Source: Aestuariivita boseongensis (GTDB taxonomy: Bacteria > Pseudomonadota > Alphaproteobacteria > Rhodobacterales > Rhodobacteraceae). From it: a stretch of DNA of 64,000 bases. Positions within the stretch are counted from its first letter, which is position 1. Every line of letters starts with the position of its first letter. The stretch lies in assembly GCF_001262635.1 (NCBI RefSeq), contig NZ_JXYH01000001.1:1-64000 (forward strand). Reading direction: 5' to 3'. The notes under the pieces were generated by a model. That model did no database searches, was not told where the DNA came from, and saw nothing but the letters and a program-made list of their open reading frames with translations. The position numbers and the translations under genes are program-made. Below are positions 44,138 to 51,684 of the stretch, in pieces.

Positions 44138-45111
44138 TTCCGCCCTCCGACGCGTGGATCCACAAGCCTGAGTGCGAGATCGGTCAACAGGTTGCCCACA
44201 ATGACCACAAGGGCCGAGAAGAACAAAATGCCCAGGATCGTTGGCGTATCGCGCGCGATGATCGACTGGAACGCAAGCGTGCCAAGGCCTGGCCAGCTGA
44301 ACACGGCCTCGACCAGGACAGCGCCTGAAATGACGGCCGAAAATTGCAAACCCGCCAAGGTAATCACCGGAGACACGGCGTTTTTCAGCGCATGCTTATA
44401 CACCACCTCACGCGGGCTGAGCCCCTTGGCCTTTGCGGTGCGCACATAATCCGATCCCAGAACCTCCATCATCGAGGCGCGGGCAAGGCGCGAGTAAAGC
44501 GCGAGGAAGACCGATGCCAGCGTGATCATCGGCAGGACCAGATGGCGTGCGATATCCGCAGCCTCCACCCAGAAATTGCCGTCGACCGTGACATCGCGCA
44601 TGCCGGCCACCGGAAAGATCGGGATTTGCAGGGAAAAGGCGATCAGAAGAAGGATGCCGGTCCAGAAGACAGGCGCGGAATATCCGAAAAGCGCCGTGAA
44701 AGTCACAAGATAGCTGGCGATGCCATTGGGTTTCTGGGCCGAGATGACGCCCAGCACCACCCCAACGATCAGCGCCAGGATCTGTGCGGAAAACACAAGA
44801 AGCAGCGTGGCCGGCAGGCGTTCGAGGATCAGCTTCGTGACAGGTTCGTTGTAGAAGAACGAAAACCCCAGATCGGCCTGCAGGACCCCGCCGACATAGC
44901 GGCCCAGTTGGACAAGGAAGGGCTGATCCAGCCCGTAGTCCGCCCGGATCTGATCCAGAAGCTCCTGGTCCGCGCCGCCCATGGATTGGCTGATCGTATC
45001 CGCCACATCGCCCGGTGCCAGATGCATCAGAGAGAAGTTCAGTACCAGCACCGCCGTCAACAGGACGACGGCATAGCCCGCTCTGACCAGAAATGTCCGC
45101 AGCACGTTCAC
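44134..45111 (-). CDS. Peptide/nickel-type ABC transporter permease (DppB-like)
   Basis: A 325-residue permease with six transmembrane segments. The periplasmic loop APGDVADTISQSMGGADQEL contains the family APGDP-like motif (here APGDV). The EAA loop is MMEVLGSDYVRTAKAKGLSP, followed by KHALKNAVSPVITLAGLQ. It is preceded by a GC-rich hairpin that separates it from the binding-protein gene. Confidence 0.95.
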   Translation of the reverse strand: MNVLRTFLVRAGYAVVLLTAVLVLNFSLMHLAPGDVADTISQSMGGADQELLDQIRADYGLDQPFLVQLGRYVGGVLQADLGFSFFYNEPVTKLILERLPATLLLVFSAQILALIVGVVLGVISAQKPNGIASYLVTFTALFGYSAPVFWTGILLLIAFSLQIPIFPVAGMRDVTVDGNFWVEAADIARHLVLPMITLASVFLALYSRLARASMMEVLGSDYVRTAKAKGLSPREVVYKHALKNAVSPVITLAGLQFSAVISGAVLVEAVFSWPGLGTLAFQSIIARDTPTILGILFFSALVVIVGNLLTDLALRLVDPRVGGRK

Positions 45112-45135
45112 TGGCGGTCCCCTTGCCCCAAGATG

Positions 45136-45169
45136 TGCCTGCGGCGATCCATGTGTACCGCCGCAGGCA
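45136..45169 (-). promoter_or_regulatory. GC hairpin between peptide-binding-protein and DppB-like genes
   Basis: TGCCTGCGGCG (45136-45146) and CGCCGCAGGCA (45159-45169) form a perfect 11-bp stem with a 12-base loop, 13 bases after the binding-protein stop. No U-run follows on the minus strand. The position is the same as the hairpins after urtA and after the sugar-binding protein. Confidence 0.6.
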
Positions 45170-45182
45170 TTGGTTCGTCAGA

Positions 45183-46760
45183 TCACTCTTTCAGATAGGT
45201 CATGTCGATCGGCGTCGACGTGCCCCAGATGCCCAATGGCGGGTTGCCCACCTTGTCGGAATAGACCGTGTGATAGGGCAGGGTATTGGTGTGATAGACG
45301 GGCAATTCGGTTGCGATGATCTCCTGGAACTCTGCATAAAGCTCTTTGCGCTTCTCCGGATCGCTTTCCACCGCGGCCATCGCCATCAGCTCGTCCACGC
45401 GGGCATTGGAGTATCCTTGCGTGTTCGACCAGACGCCCTTGCCGATATTTGTGCTGTCATAGGTGCGGTGCACGCCGATCACCGGGTCGCCCCAGTTGAA
45501 AACGGTATCCCAGCTCATATCGAAATCCATCTCGCCCATGCGCTTGGCCCAGGTCGGGAAATCGGCGCTGGCGCGCACTTCGACCTCGATGCCCACCTTC
45601 TTGAGCGCGGCTTTGACATATTCCACCTGCGGTTTCACGCCGGGCCAGCCAAAGTCGATAGTCAGATCAAACCGCTTGCCGTCCTGCATGGGGAAGCCTG
45701 CCTCGTCCAGCAGGGCATTGGCCTTGTCCAGATCCAGGTCATAGGTCGGCACATTGGCGTTATAAAACGGGCTGTCGGGGTGGATACCCGTCCGGCTGTC
45801 GGCTGCTGTGCCCTGCATCAGCGCATTTTGGATGAAGTTCTTGTCCACCGCATAGGCAATCGCCTGGCGCACGCGCACATCGGCCAGGGGGCCTTTCTGA
45901 GTATTCATCGCCAGCCAGTCCAGCGGACCGATTGCGCCATAGCCTTCGGGGGTTACGGTCAGCCCATCCACACCCTTCAGCCTGTTGATGATCCGCGGCA
46001 GCGATTCAAAGGCGCCCATGTGCAATTCGCCATTCTCATAAGCGATGGCGCGGGCAGCCGGGTCGGTGATGATGCGCATCACGATCCGGTCCAGATAGGG
46101 GCGGCCGTCGATGAAGAAATCATCGAAGCGTTCCAGGATCACATGTTCGCCGGACTTGTATTCCACCAGCTTGAAGGGCCCCGAGCCCACGGTCCCTTCG
46201 TTGTTGCGGGGGTGGGTCTTGACCTCTTCAATCGGCACATCGCCATAAATATGCTTGGGCAGGATCGACATCAGCTGGCCCGACATCGCCAGCATCAGTG
46301 CGGGGTGCGGTTTGCTCAGCTTAAGGATCGCGGTGTGTTCGTCGGGGGTTTCGACGGATTCCACCGGAGCGAACATCGACTTGAACGGGTGGTTCGCCTT
46401 GATCACTTCGACCGAGAATGCCACATCTTCGGACGTAATCGGCGTGCCATCATGGAACTTGGCGTTCTGCACAAGGTTCAGCGTGACGCTCAGCCCGTCC
46501 TCACTGACTTCCCATGTTTCAGCCAGATAGGGCTGGGGCGTCCAATCCTCGTCATAGCGCAGGGGCGACGCGAAAAGCTGCGCGCCCGGGAAACCTGTCA
46601 CGATGCCCGATTGCACGGCCGAATTGAGGTTCCGCACATTCGAGCCCAATACGGTCACAAGCGTGCCGCCGCGCACCGGCTCTTCCGCGGCGGCCTGGCC
46701 GACGGCCAGAACCCCGGCAAGAGCAGCCGAAGCGACCAGCCCTTTCATAAGGTGTTTCAT
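45183..46760 (-). CDS. Family 5 (peptide/nickel-type) ABC transporter substrate-binding protein
   Basis: A 525-residue periplasmic binding protein. Signal peptide MKHLMKGLVASAALAGVLAV ends near GQAAA. The family 5 signature region YLAETWEVSEDGLSVTLNL and FHDGTPITSEDVAFSVEVIK is clear. The start at 46760 has GGGAGAG at a suitable distance; the adjacent ATG at 46763 is nearly as good. It is the first structural gene of the importer, 82 bp downstream of the lysR gene. The ligand may be a peptide, opine or other amide; an adjacent amidohydrolase supports a hydrolysable substrate (inference). Confidence 0.94.
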   Translation of the reverse strand: MKHLMKGLVASAALAGVLAVGQAAAEEPVRGGTLVTVLGSNVRNLNSAVQSGIVTGFPGAQLFASPLRYDEDWTPQPYLAETWEVSEDGLSVTLNLVQNAKFHDGTPITSEDVAFSVEVIKANHPFKSMFAPVESVETPDEHTAILKLSKPHPALMLAMSGQLMSILPKHIYGDVPIEEVKTHPRNNEGTVGSGPFKLVEYKSGEHVILERFDDFFIDGRPYLDRIVMRIITDPAARAIAYENGELHMGAFESLPRIINRLKGVDGLTVTPEGYGAIGPLDWLAMNTQKGPLADVRVRQAIAYAVDKNFIQNALMQGTAADSRTGIHPDSPFYNANVPTYDLDLDKANALLDEAGFPMQDGKRFDLTIDFGWPGVKPQVEYVKAALKKVGIEVEVRASADFPTWAKRMGEMDFDMSWDTVFNWGDPVIGVHRTYDSTNIGKGVWSNTQGYSNARVDELMAMAAVESDPEKRKELYAEFQEIIATELPVYHTNTLPYHTVYSDKVGNPPLGIWGTSTPIDMTYLKE

Positions 46761-46842
46761 CATACTCTCCCTGAGTCTTTGGTTTTTTATTAGGGAAAGC
46801 GTAGCGGAGGGTGTTTCCAACAGAAAACAGAATAAATATGCC

Positions 46843-47799
46843 CTATTGGCCTATTTTCTGGTGGTTTGCCTGCTCGTCCGCCCAGACGGTCAGACTGTCG
46901 AAAACCCCACGTTTCTGCAGGCTTTGGCAGCTGTCTATGAACGCCTGCACGATCTTGGGCGGGCGCGTATTGGCCAATGTAGCGATCCCGAAGCTTTGGC
47001 CATGCTCAAGCCCGGAAATGGGCACAGCCCGGTAACGTAGCTTGTCCTCTACATAATCTGGCGGCCGGATGTTCAAAATCGTGTATCCAAACCCGCCCGC
47101 GACGAGGGCGCGCGCGATCTCGGCGGAACGGGTGGTGTGCGCTATGCTTGGCCTGTGTCCGCGCCTTTCGAAAAGTCCGGTGAAGTAATCGCGCGTGCGT
47201 GGCAGATCCAGAAGAACCATGGGGCGTTCGGCCAGTTCTGCAAAAGACACGGACGGCTGCTGCGACAGCGGGTCATCAAGATTGATCAGCGCATAGGGCG
47301 GCGCCTGGAAAAGGGGCAGAAACTGGTGGTTGGACTGCAATCCATCTGTATAGGTGAACACAAGATCCACTTTGCCTTCGTCCAGAAAGTCGACGATGGA
47401 TTTCAGGTTCCCCTCCATGACCTGAACGGACATGCCGGGAAAGTTCTCGGTAATGTTCTGCAGGATCGGGGGCAGAAACGCGGGTGCGGCCGTCGCATAG
47501 CACGCGATGCGCACAAGGCCTGACGTATCGCCGCCGAGGGTCTTAAGGTCGGCTTCGAAATGGCGGGTTTGCTGCAGGAAATTCCGGATCAGCACAAGCG
47601 CCTGTTCGCCCGCTGGTGTGGATTGGATGCCCTTGGCGGGAGTACGAAGGAATAGGTCATAGTCCAGCGAGGTTTCCAGCGCATCAATGGCCGCTGTAAT
47701 GGACGACTGGGAGATCGACAGCTCTTTGGCGGCGTGGGCAATGGACCCAAGGCGCCCGGCCGCTTCCACGTAACGCAGCTGTTTCAGTGTGAAGTTCAC
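46843..47799 (-). CDS. LysR-family transcriptional regulator
   Basis: A 318-residue regulator with N-terminal helix-turn-helix FTLKQLRYVEAAGRLGSIAH followed by AAKELSISQSSITAAIDALE, and an effector domain with two Rossmann-like lobes. A GTG at 47799 with GGGGAAG upstream gives the standard N-terminus; the open frame reaches an ATG at 47835, but those residues are unusual for the family. It is divergent from the amidohydrolase-CobW operon and directly upstream of the peptide-type transporter on the same strand, so it probably controls both. Confidence 0.9.
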   Translation of the reverse strand: MNFTLKQLRYVEAAGRLGSIAHAAKELSISQSSITAAIDALETSLDYDLFLRTPAKGIQSTPAGEQALVLIRNFLQQTRHFEADLKTLGGDTSGLVRIACYATAAPAFLPPILQNITENFPGMSVQVMEGNLKSIVDFLDEGKVDLVFTYTDGLQSNHQFLPLFQAPPYALINLDDPLSQQPSVSFAELAERPMVLLDLPRTRDYFTGLFERRGHRPSIAHTTRSAEIARALVAGGFGYTILNIRPPDYVEDKLRYRAVPISGLEHGQSFGIATLANTRPPKIVQAFIDSCQSLQKRGVFDSLTVWADEQANHQKIGQ

Positions 47800-47907
47800 G
47801 GTGGCTTCCCCTAAAAAACGATGGTTATTGGTCAATTAAATCCATTTTTCTGGTGAATAAAAGCCCTCTACCGTCCTCGTTACTGCAAGCCGAAGGAGGG
47901 CCGCGCG
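47800..47907. promoter_or_regulatory. Divergent lysR / amidohydrolase promoter region
   Basis: A 108-bp AT-rich gap. ATTG-GT-CAAT (47827-47836) is a small dyad with the T-N11-A spacing of LysR-type sites in the vicinity, and TTTTTCTGGTGAATAAAA follows. The amidohydrolase has a strong GAAGGAGGG ribosome binding site. The operator call is tentative. Confidence 0.35.
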
Positions 47908-49551
47908 ATGTCTCAGACAGTGATCTATTCCGCCCGCAAGATCATCACGATGAACCGCTCGCGCCCTCACGCCAGCCATGTTGCCGTGCGGGACGGACGT
48001 GTGCTGGGAGCCGGAACGCTTGATGAGCTGTCCACCTGGGGTGAGCATACGCTCGATGATCGCTTTGCCGACAAGATCCTCATGCCCGGGTTCGTTGAAG
48101 GGCATGCCCACACCATGGAAGGGTCGCTGTGGTCCAAGGTTTATTGCGGCTGGTTTGACCGCACCGATCCGGACGGAAAAACCTGGGATGGCGTTAAATC
48201 GGTCGATGCGCTGGTTGAGCGGCTGAAAGAGGCTGCCGACAAGCTGGGTGATTCTGAAACGCCGCTTTCCGGCTGGCAGCTTGATCCGATTTACATGAAC
48301 AACCAGCGGGTGACGCGGCAGGATCTTGACCGCGTCTCGACGACCCGGCCCATCGGCATCCTGCACGCGTCAGGCCACATCATGAACGTCAACACCAAGG
48401 CGCTGGAACTGGCCGGGTTGATGAAAACGGGCATCAACAACGCCGCGATCCCTTTGGGTGATGACGGGTATCCGATGGGCGAGTTGAAGGGCCCTGAAGT
48501 GATGACGCCCGTTGGTCCTCATGTGGATTTCGAACGCAACATGCTGGATGCCGATGAAGGCGGCCTGCGGCGGTTTGCCAAGCTGTGCGTGCGCACCGGG
48601 ACGACGACGATCACGGACCTTGCCTCGCGGCTCGACCCCGATACGGTCGACATGATGTTGCGGGTGACCGGAGAGGCGGATTACCCCGCGCGTATTGTGC
48701 CCTTGCGCTTCTTCATGGGGCTGTCGCCTGAAGACCTGATCGCCGAAGTGCTGCGCCTGCGGGATCTGTCCACCGACCTGTTGCGATTGGGGCGGATCAA
48801 GGTTGTTGCCGATGGCTCAATCCAGGGGTTTTCGGCGCGGTTGCGCTGGCCGGGCTATCACAACGGCGCGCCAAATGGCTTGTGGTATGTCGCGCCCGAA
48901 CAGCTGTCAGAGATCTTCCATCGCGCATTGGAGGCGGGTGTGCAGGTCCATACCCACACCAATGGGGATCAGGCGACCCAACTTGTGTTGGAGAAGCTGG
49001 CGCCCGCGTTGCAGGCCCATCCGCATCCCGATCACCGCTTTACCCTGCAGCATTGCCAGCTGGCGGATGCCGCGCAGTTCCGGCAGGCCGCAAAGCTGGG
49101 CATGTGCGTGAACCTGTTCGCCAATCATCATTATTATTGGGGCGACGAACACTATACACTCACGGTTGGCCCTGACCGCGCAACGCGGATGAATGCCTGC
49201 CGCACGGCGCTGGATGCGGGTGTGCCCATGGCGATCCATTCCGATGCGCCGGTCACGCCGCTGGGTCCTTTGTTTACCGCTTGGGCTGCGGTAAACAGGC
49301 TGACAGCCTCGGGCCGGGTGCAGGGCGAGGAAGAGCGGATCACGGTGGAAGAGGCGCTTTGGGCCATCACAATGGGTGCGGCCTATACCCTGCATCTGGA
49401 GGGGGAGGTCGGGTCGATCGAAACCGGCAAGAAAGCCGATTTCGCGGTCCTGGAAGAAGATCCAACCGCCTGCAGCCCCGGTGATCTGAAGGACATTCCC
49501 GTCTGGGGCACGGTGCAGGGCGGCCGGATCTTCGCGGCGTCGGATCTGTAA
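47908..49551 (+). CDS. YtcJ-type amidohydrolase family protein
   Basis: A 547-residue metal-dependent hydrolase of the amidohydrolase superfamily. His66 and His68 in MPGFVEGHAHTMEG are the first metal ligands. HTNGDQATQLVLEKLAP and HCQLADAAQFRQAAKLGMCV carry later ligands, and AIHSDAPVTPLGPLFTAWAA includes the catalytic aspartate. The C-terminal GSIETGKKADFAVLEEDPTA closes the small beta domain. Members hydrolyse amide bonds such as N-formyl or N-acyl compounds. Its stop overlaps the CobW start, suggesting dedicated metal delivery. It probably acts on the substrate of the divergent importer (inference). Confidence 0.92.
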   Translation: MSQTVIYSARKIITMNRSRPHASHVAVRDGRVLGAGTLDELSTWGEHTLDDRFADKILMPGFVEGHAHTMEGSLWSKVYCGWFDRTDPDGKTWDGVKSVDALVERLKEAADKLGDSETPLSGWQLDPIYMNNQRVTRQDLDRVSTTRPIGILHASGHIMNVNTKALELAGLMKTGINNAAIPLGDDGYPMGELKGPEVMTPVGPHVDFERNMLDADEGGLRRFAKLCVRTGTTTITDLASRLDPDTVDMMLRVTGEADYPARIVPLRFFMGLSPEDLIAEVLRLRDLSTDLLRLGRIKVVADGSIQGFSARLRWPGYHNGAPNGLWYVAPEQLSEIFHRALEAGVQVHTHTNGDQATQLVLEKLAPALQAHPHPDHRFTLQHCQLADAAQFRQAAKLGMCVNLFANHHYYWGDEHYTLTVGPDRATRMNACRTALDAGVPMAIHSDAPVTPLGPLFTAWAAVNRLTASGRVQGEEERITVEEALWAITMGAAYTLHLEGEVGSIETGKKADFAVLEEDPTACSPGDLKDIPVWGTVQGGRIFAASDL

Positions 49552-50447
49552 TGGGCGCGCTGCCGGTCACTATCGTCTCGGGCTATCTTGGCGCGGGCAA
49601 AACCACGCTGGTGAACCAGATGCTGCGCCAGGCTGATGGCGCGAAGATCGCTGTTCTGGTCAACGAATTCGGCGAATTGCCCATCGACGAAGACCTGATC
49701 GAGGCGCGCGATGACGAGCTGATCTCGATTGCCGGCGGCTGTATCTGTTGTTCCTTTGGCAGCGATCTGGCGGCGGCGCTCAAGCAGATGGCCGAATATC
49801 AGCCGCGCCCGGATCATATCGTGATTGAAGCATCGGGCGTCGCAATGCCCGGGGCCATCGCGCAGACGGTCGACTTGATACCCGAATTGCGGGTGGAGGG
49901 GATCTGCGTACTGGCTGACAGTCTGAACATCCGAAAGATGTCCGGGGATGAATATATCGGCGACACGATCGAACGGCAGCTGAGCGACGCTGATCTGATC
50001 CTTCTCAGCAAGGCTGATCTTGTGGATCAGGCGGATCTGGAAGTCCTTCAGGACTGGCTGGCGGAACACTGGCCCTGCGCACGCGTTGTTACCGCCGTGC
50101 AAGGTCAGGTGCCGAATGCCGTGCTTCTGGGGCGGTTCGCCGGTGGGGAGACGCGTTCGGCCGGACAGTTTGCCGATGACAAGTATCAAAGCCTTGCGGT
50201 CAGGCTGGAAACGCCGGTGGATGCCCGGAAACTGGCGCAGCGTCTGGCGGAACCGTCGCTGGGTCTGGTGCGCGCCAAGGGCTTTGTTCGGGATATCTCG
50301 GGACGGCCCGCGCTGATCCAACTGGCCGGACAGCGGACCGAGGTGACGTTCCCCGAAAAGCCGGGGGCGGCCGGGCTTGTCTGCATCGGGTTGAAAGGCA
50401 GGATCGATCCCCGGGCCTTGCAGGAATTGGGGCTGGGCATCTCCTGA
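49551..50447 (+). CDS. CobW/COG0523-family GTP-binding metallochaperone
   Basis: A 298-residue G3E-family GTPase. Walker A GYLGAGKTTLVNQML, the metal-binding GGCICCSFG (Cys64, Cys66, Cys67), EASGVAMPG and the guanine-recognition motif SKADLVD are visible. The C-terminal domain is short. COG0523 proteins hand zinc or other metals to client enzymes, and the one-base overlap with the amidohydrolase gene points to that enzyme as the client (inference). No zinc-starvation (Zur) box was recognised upstream of the pair. Confidence 0.92.
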   Translation: MGALPVTIVSGYLGAGKTTLVNQMLRQADGAKIAVLVNEFGELPIDEDLIEARDDELISIAGGCICCSFGSDLAAALKQMAEYQPRPDHIVIEASGVAMPGAIAQTVDLIPELRVEGICVLADSLNIRKMSGDEYIGDTIERQLSDADLILLSKADLVDQADLEVLQDWLAEHWPCARVVTAVQGQVPNAVLLGRFAGGETRSAGQFADDKYQSLAVRLETPVDARKLAQRLAEPSLGLVRAKGFVRDISGRPALIQLAGQRTEVTFPEKPGAAGLVCIGLKGRIDPRALQELGLGIS

Positions 50448-50448
50448 T

Positions 50449-50469
50449 ACACGGCCGCTCTGGCCGTGT
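50449..50469. terminator. Bidirectional stem-loop between cobW-like and iclR genes
   Basis: ACACGGCC-GCTCT-GGCCGTGT is a perfect 8-bp stem with a 5-base loop, filling the 24-bp gap between the two convergent stop codons. Neither side has a clear U-run, but the position fits a shared terminator. Confidence 0.6.
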
Positions 50470-50471
50470 GT

Positions 50472-51224
50472 TCACATCTGGCGCTTGAGGCCGATAGCCG
50501 CCTTTGTCAGCGCTTCAAGCGCCGTGTCAAACACATCTGCTTTGTCGAAATGTGCGGCCGCCTCGGTCATGCCCAGGGCCGCTTCGCAGCCATTGATCCA
50601 GCCGCAGCCGACGGCCAGGCCCGCTGTACCGGTTTCAAATTCATTCTTCGCGAAGGAAAAGCCGTCCTGACTTGCCTGGTCGATCCTGGCACGGATGGAA
50701 GTCATGTCCATGTCTGTCTCAGGTGTCAGCTTTTGTGGCGCGAGCCGTGCCAGCAAGGTATCGCGCCTGTCGGGGTCGCATTGCGCCAGCAGCATCCGGC
50801 CCATGGCTGTCGGCAAAAGGGGCAGGGTGCTGCCCACGGAAAACCCGAAGGACAGCCGCGCGGTCGAGACTGCCGACCTTGCGATGTAAACAGCGCGCGT
50901 GTCGTCCCGCACGGCCAGCGCCACATCTCCCGCCAGTGTTTCGGCCAGTTGGTTGAGGACGGGTTGAATGAATTTCCCAATGTGGTGAGAGGCCAGATAC
51001 CCTCCCGCCAGCGCCACGATCTTCGGGGCCAACCGGAAGCTGCGGTTGGTTCGGATCAGATATCCCTCGGCCTCCAGCGTCAGGCATAGCCGCCGGGCTG
51101 TGGCGCGATCATACCCGGTGAGCCGCGAGATATCGGCCATCGTCAGGTCGGCACTGCCGTCCTGAAAACACTCAAGCACATGCAGACCTTTGGCGAAAGT
51201 GCTGGCTCCGGTCGTGTCGTGCAT
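50472..51224 (-). CDS. IclR-family transcriptional regulator
   Basis: A 250-residue regulator. The N-terminal winged helix has LHVLECFQDGSADLTMADIS and YDRATARRLCLTLEAEGYLI, and the C-terminal IclR effector domain includes LPLLPTAMGRMLLAQ and GLAVGCGWINGC. The start MHDTTGASTFAKG at 51224 is preferred; the longer open frame runs antisense into the Rieske gene. It is divergent from the split Rieske oxygenase operon by 88 bp and is its likely regulator. IclR proteins commonly sense aromatic or small organic acids. Confidence 0.92.
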   Translation of the reverse strand: MHDTTGASTFAKGLHVLECFQDGSADLTMADISRLTGYDRATARRLCLTLEAEGYLIRTNRSFRLAPKIVALAGGYLASHHIGKFIQPVLNQLAETLAGDVALAVRDDTRAVYIARSAVSTARLSFGFSVGSTLPLLPTAMGRMLLAQCDPDRRDTLLARLAPQKLTPETDMDMTSIRARIDQASQDGFSFAKNEFETGTAGLAVGCGWINGCEAALGMTEAAAHFDKADVFDTALEALTKAAIGLKRQM

Positions 51225-51263
51225 GTTGACGGATATGCCTTCAGTTTCTATCGTCGAATATAG

Positions 51264-51277
51264 GTTCAAGTGTTCAA
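51264..51277. promoter_or_regulatory. GTTCAA direct repeats between iclR and the Rieske operon
   Basis: GTTCAA occurs at 51264-51269 and again at 51272-51277, eight bases apart, within the 88-bp divergent gap. They could be half-sites for the IclR regulator. Similar GTTCA half-sites occur in the palindrome at 15959, so the motif is not specific evidence. Confidence 0.25.
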
Positions 51278-51312
51278 ATAACGCACTTTTATTCAGGATG
51301 GAAGGCAGATCC

Positions 51313-51684
51313 GTGAAAGACCCCACAGCCGCCTGGACGGTCATCGCCCGTGTTTCCGATCTGGATGCGAAACGGCCACTGCTGCCGATCACCCTTGCCA
51401 GCGGGCGCTATGTCCTGTTTCGTGATGAGGAAGGGGAGCTGGGCCTTATCGGCCGGCATTGCCCGCATCGCGGAGCAGACCTGTGTTTCGGGCGGCTTGA
51501 GGATAACGGCCTGCGATGCCCGTTTCACGGCTGGCATTTCGACCGGACGGGTCAATGCGTCGAACAACCCGCCGAACCGGAAGGATCGAAGATGTATACG
51601 CAGATCAAGGTTCCGATGATCCCGGTCAAAATCGTGGATGGAAACATTTTGGCAAACATACCCGAGGGAGAGTTGTCCCAATGA
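51313..51684 (+). CDS. Stand-alone Rieske [2Fe-2S] protein with oxygenase-type cluster motif
   Basis: About 123 residues forming a single Rieske domain. The cluster motif is C50-P-H52 ... C69-P-F-H72 within HCPHRGADLCFGRLEDNGL and RCPFHGWHFDRTGQC. It is followed by CVEQPAEPEGSKMYTQIKVP. This is the form found inside Rieske oxygenase alpha subunits (phthalate-dioxygenase-like), not that of small dioxygenase ferredoxins. The GTG at 51313 with GGAAGG 7 bases upstream is preferred; an ATG at 51298 would add five residues. Its stop overlaps the start of the next gene (ATGA), and that protein lacks exactly this motif. Confidence 0.93.
   Translation: MKDPTAAWTVIARVSDLDAKRPLLPITLASGRYVLFRDEEGELGLIGRHCPHRGADLCFGRLEDNGLRCPFHGWHFDRTGQCVEQPAEPEGSKMYTQIKVPMIPVKIVDGNILANIPEGELSQ

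Noticed and set aside
45093-46793. A 566-codon plus-strand frame opposite the peptide-binding-protein gene
   Set aside because: Its histidine/glutamine/arginine-rich composition is typical of an antisense shadow; the minus-strand protein has a signal peptide and family 5 motifs.
51264-51277. Shared operator between the iclR region and the palindrome at 15959
   Set aside because: Only the short GTTCA half-site is shared and the arrangement differs (direct versus inverted), so a common regulator is not supported.
51313-51684. Reading the small Rieske protein as an ordinary dioxygenase ferredoxin component
   Set aside because: The CPHRGAD/CPFHGW cluster motif with the CVEQPAEPEGS tail is that of oxygenase alpha subunits, and the next gene lacks exactly this segment.
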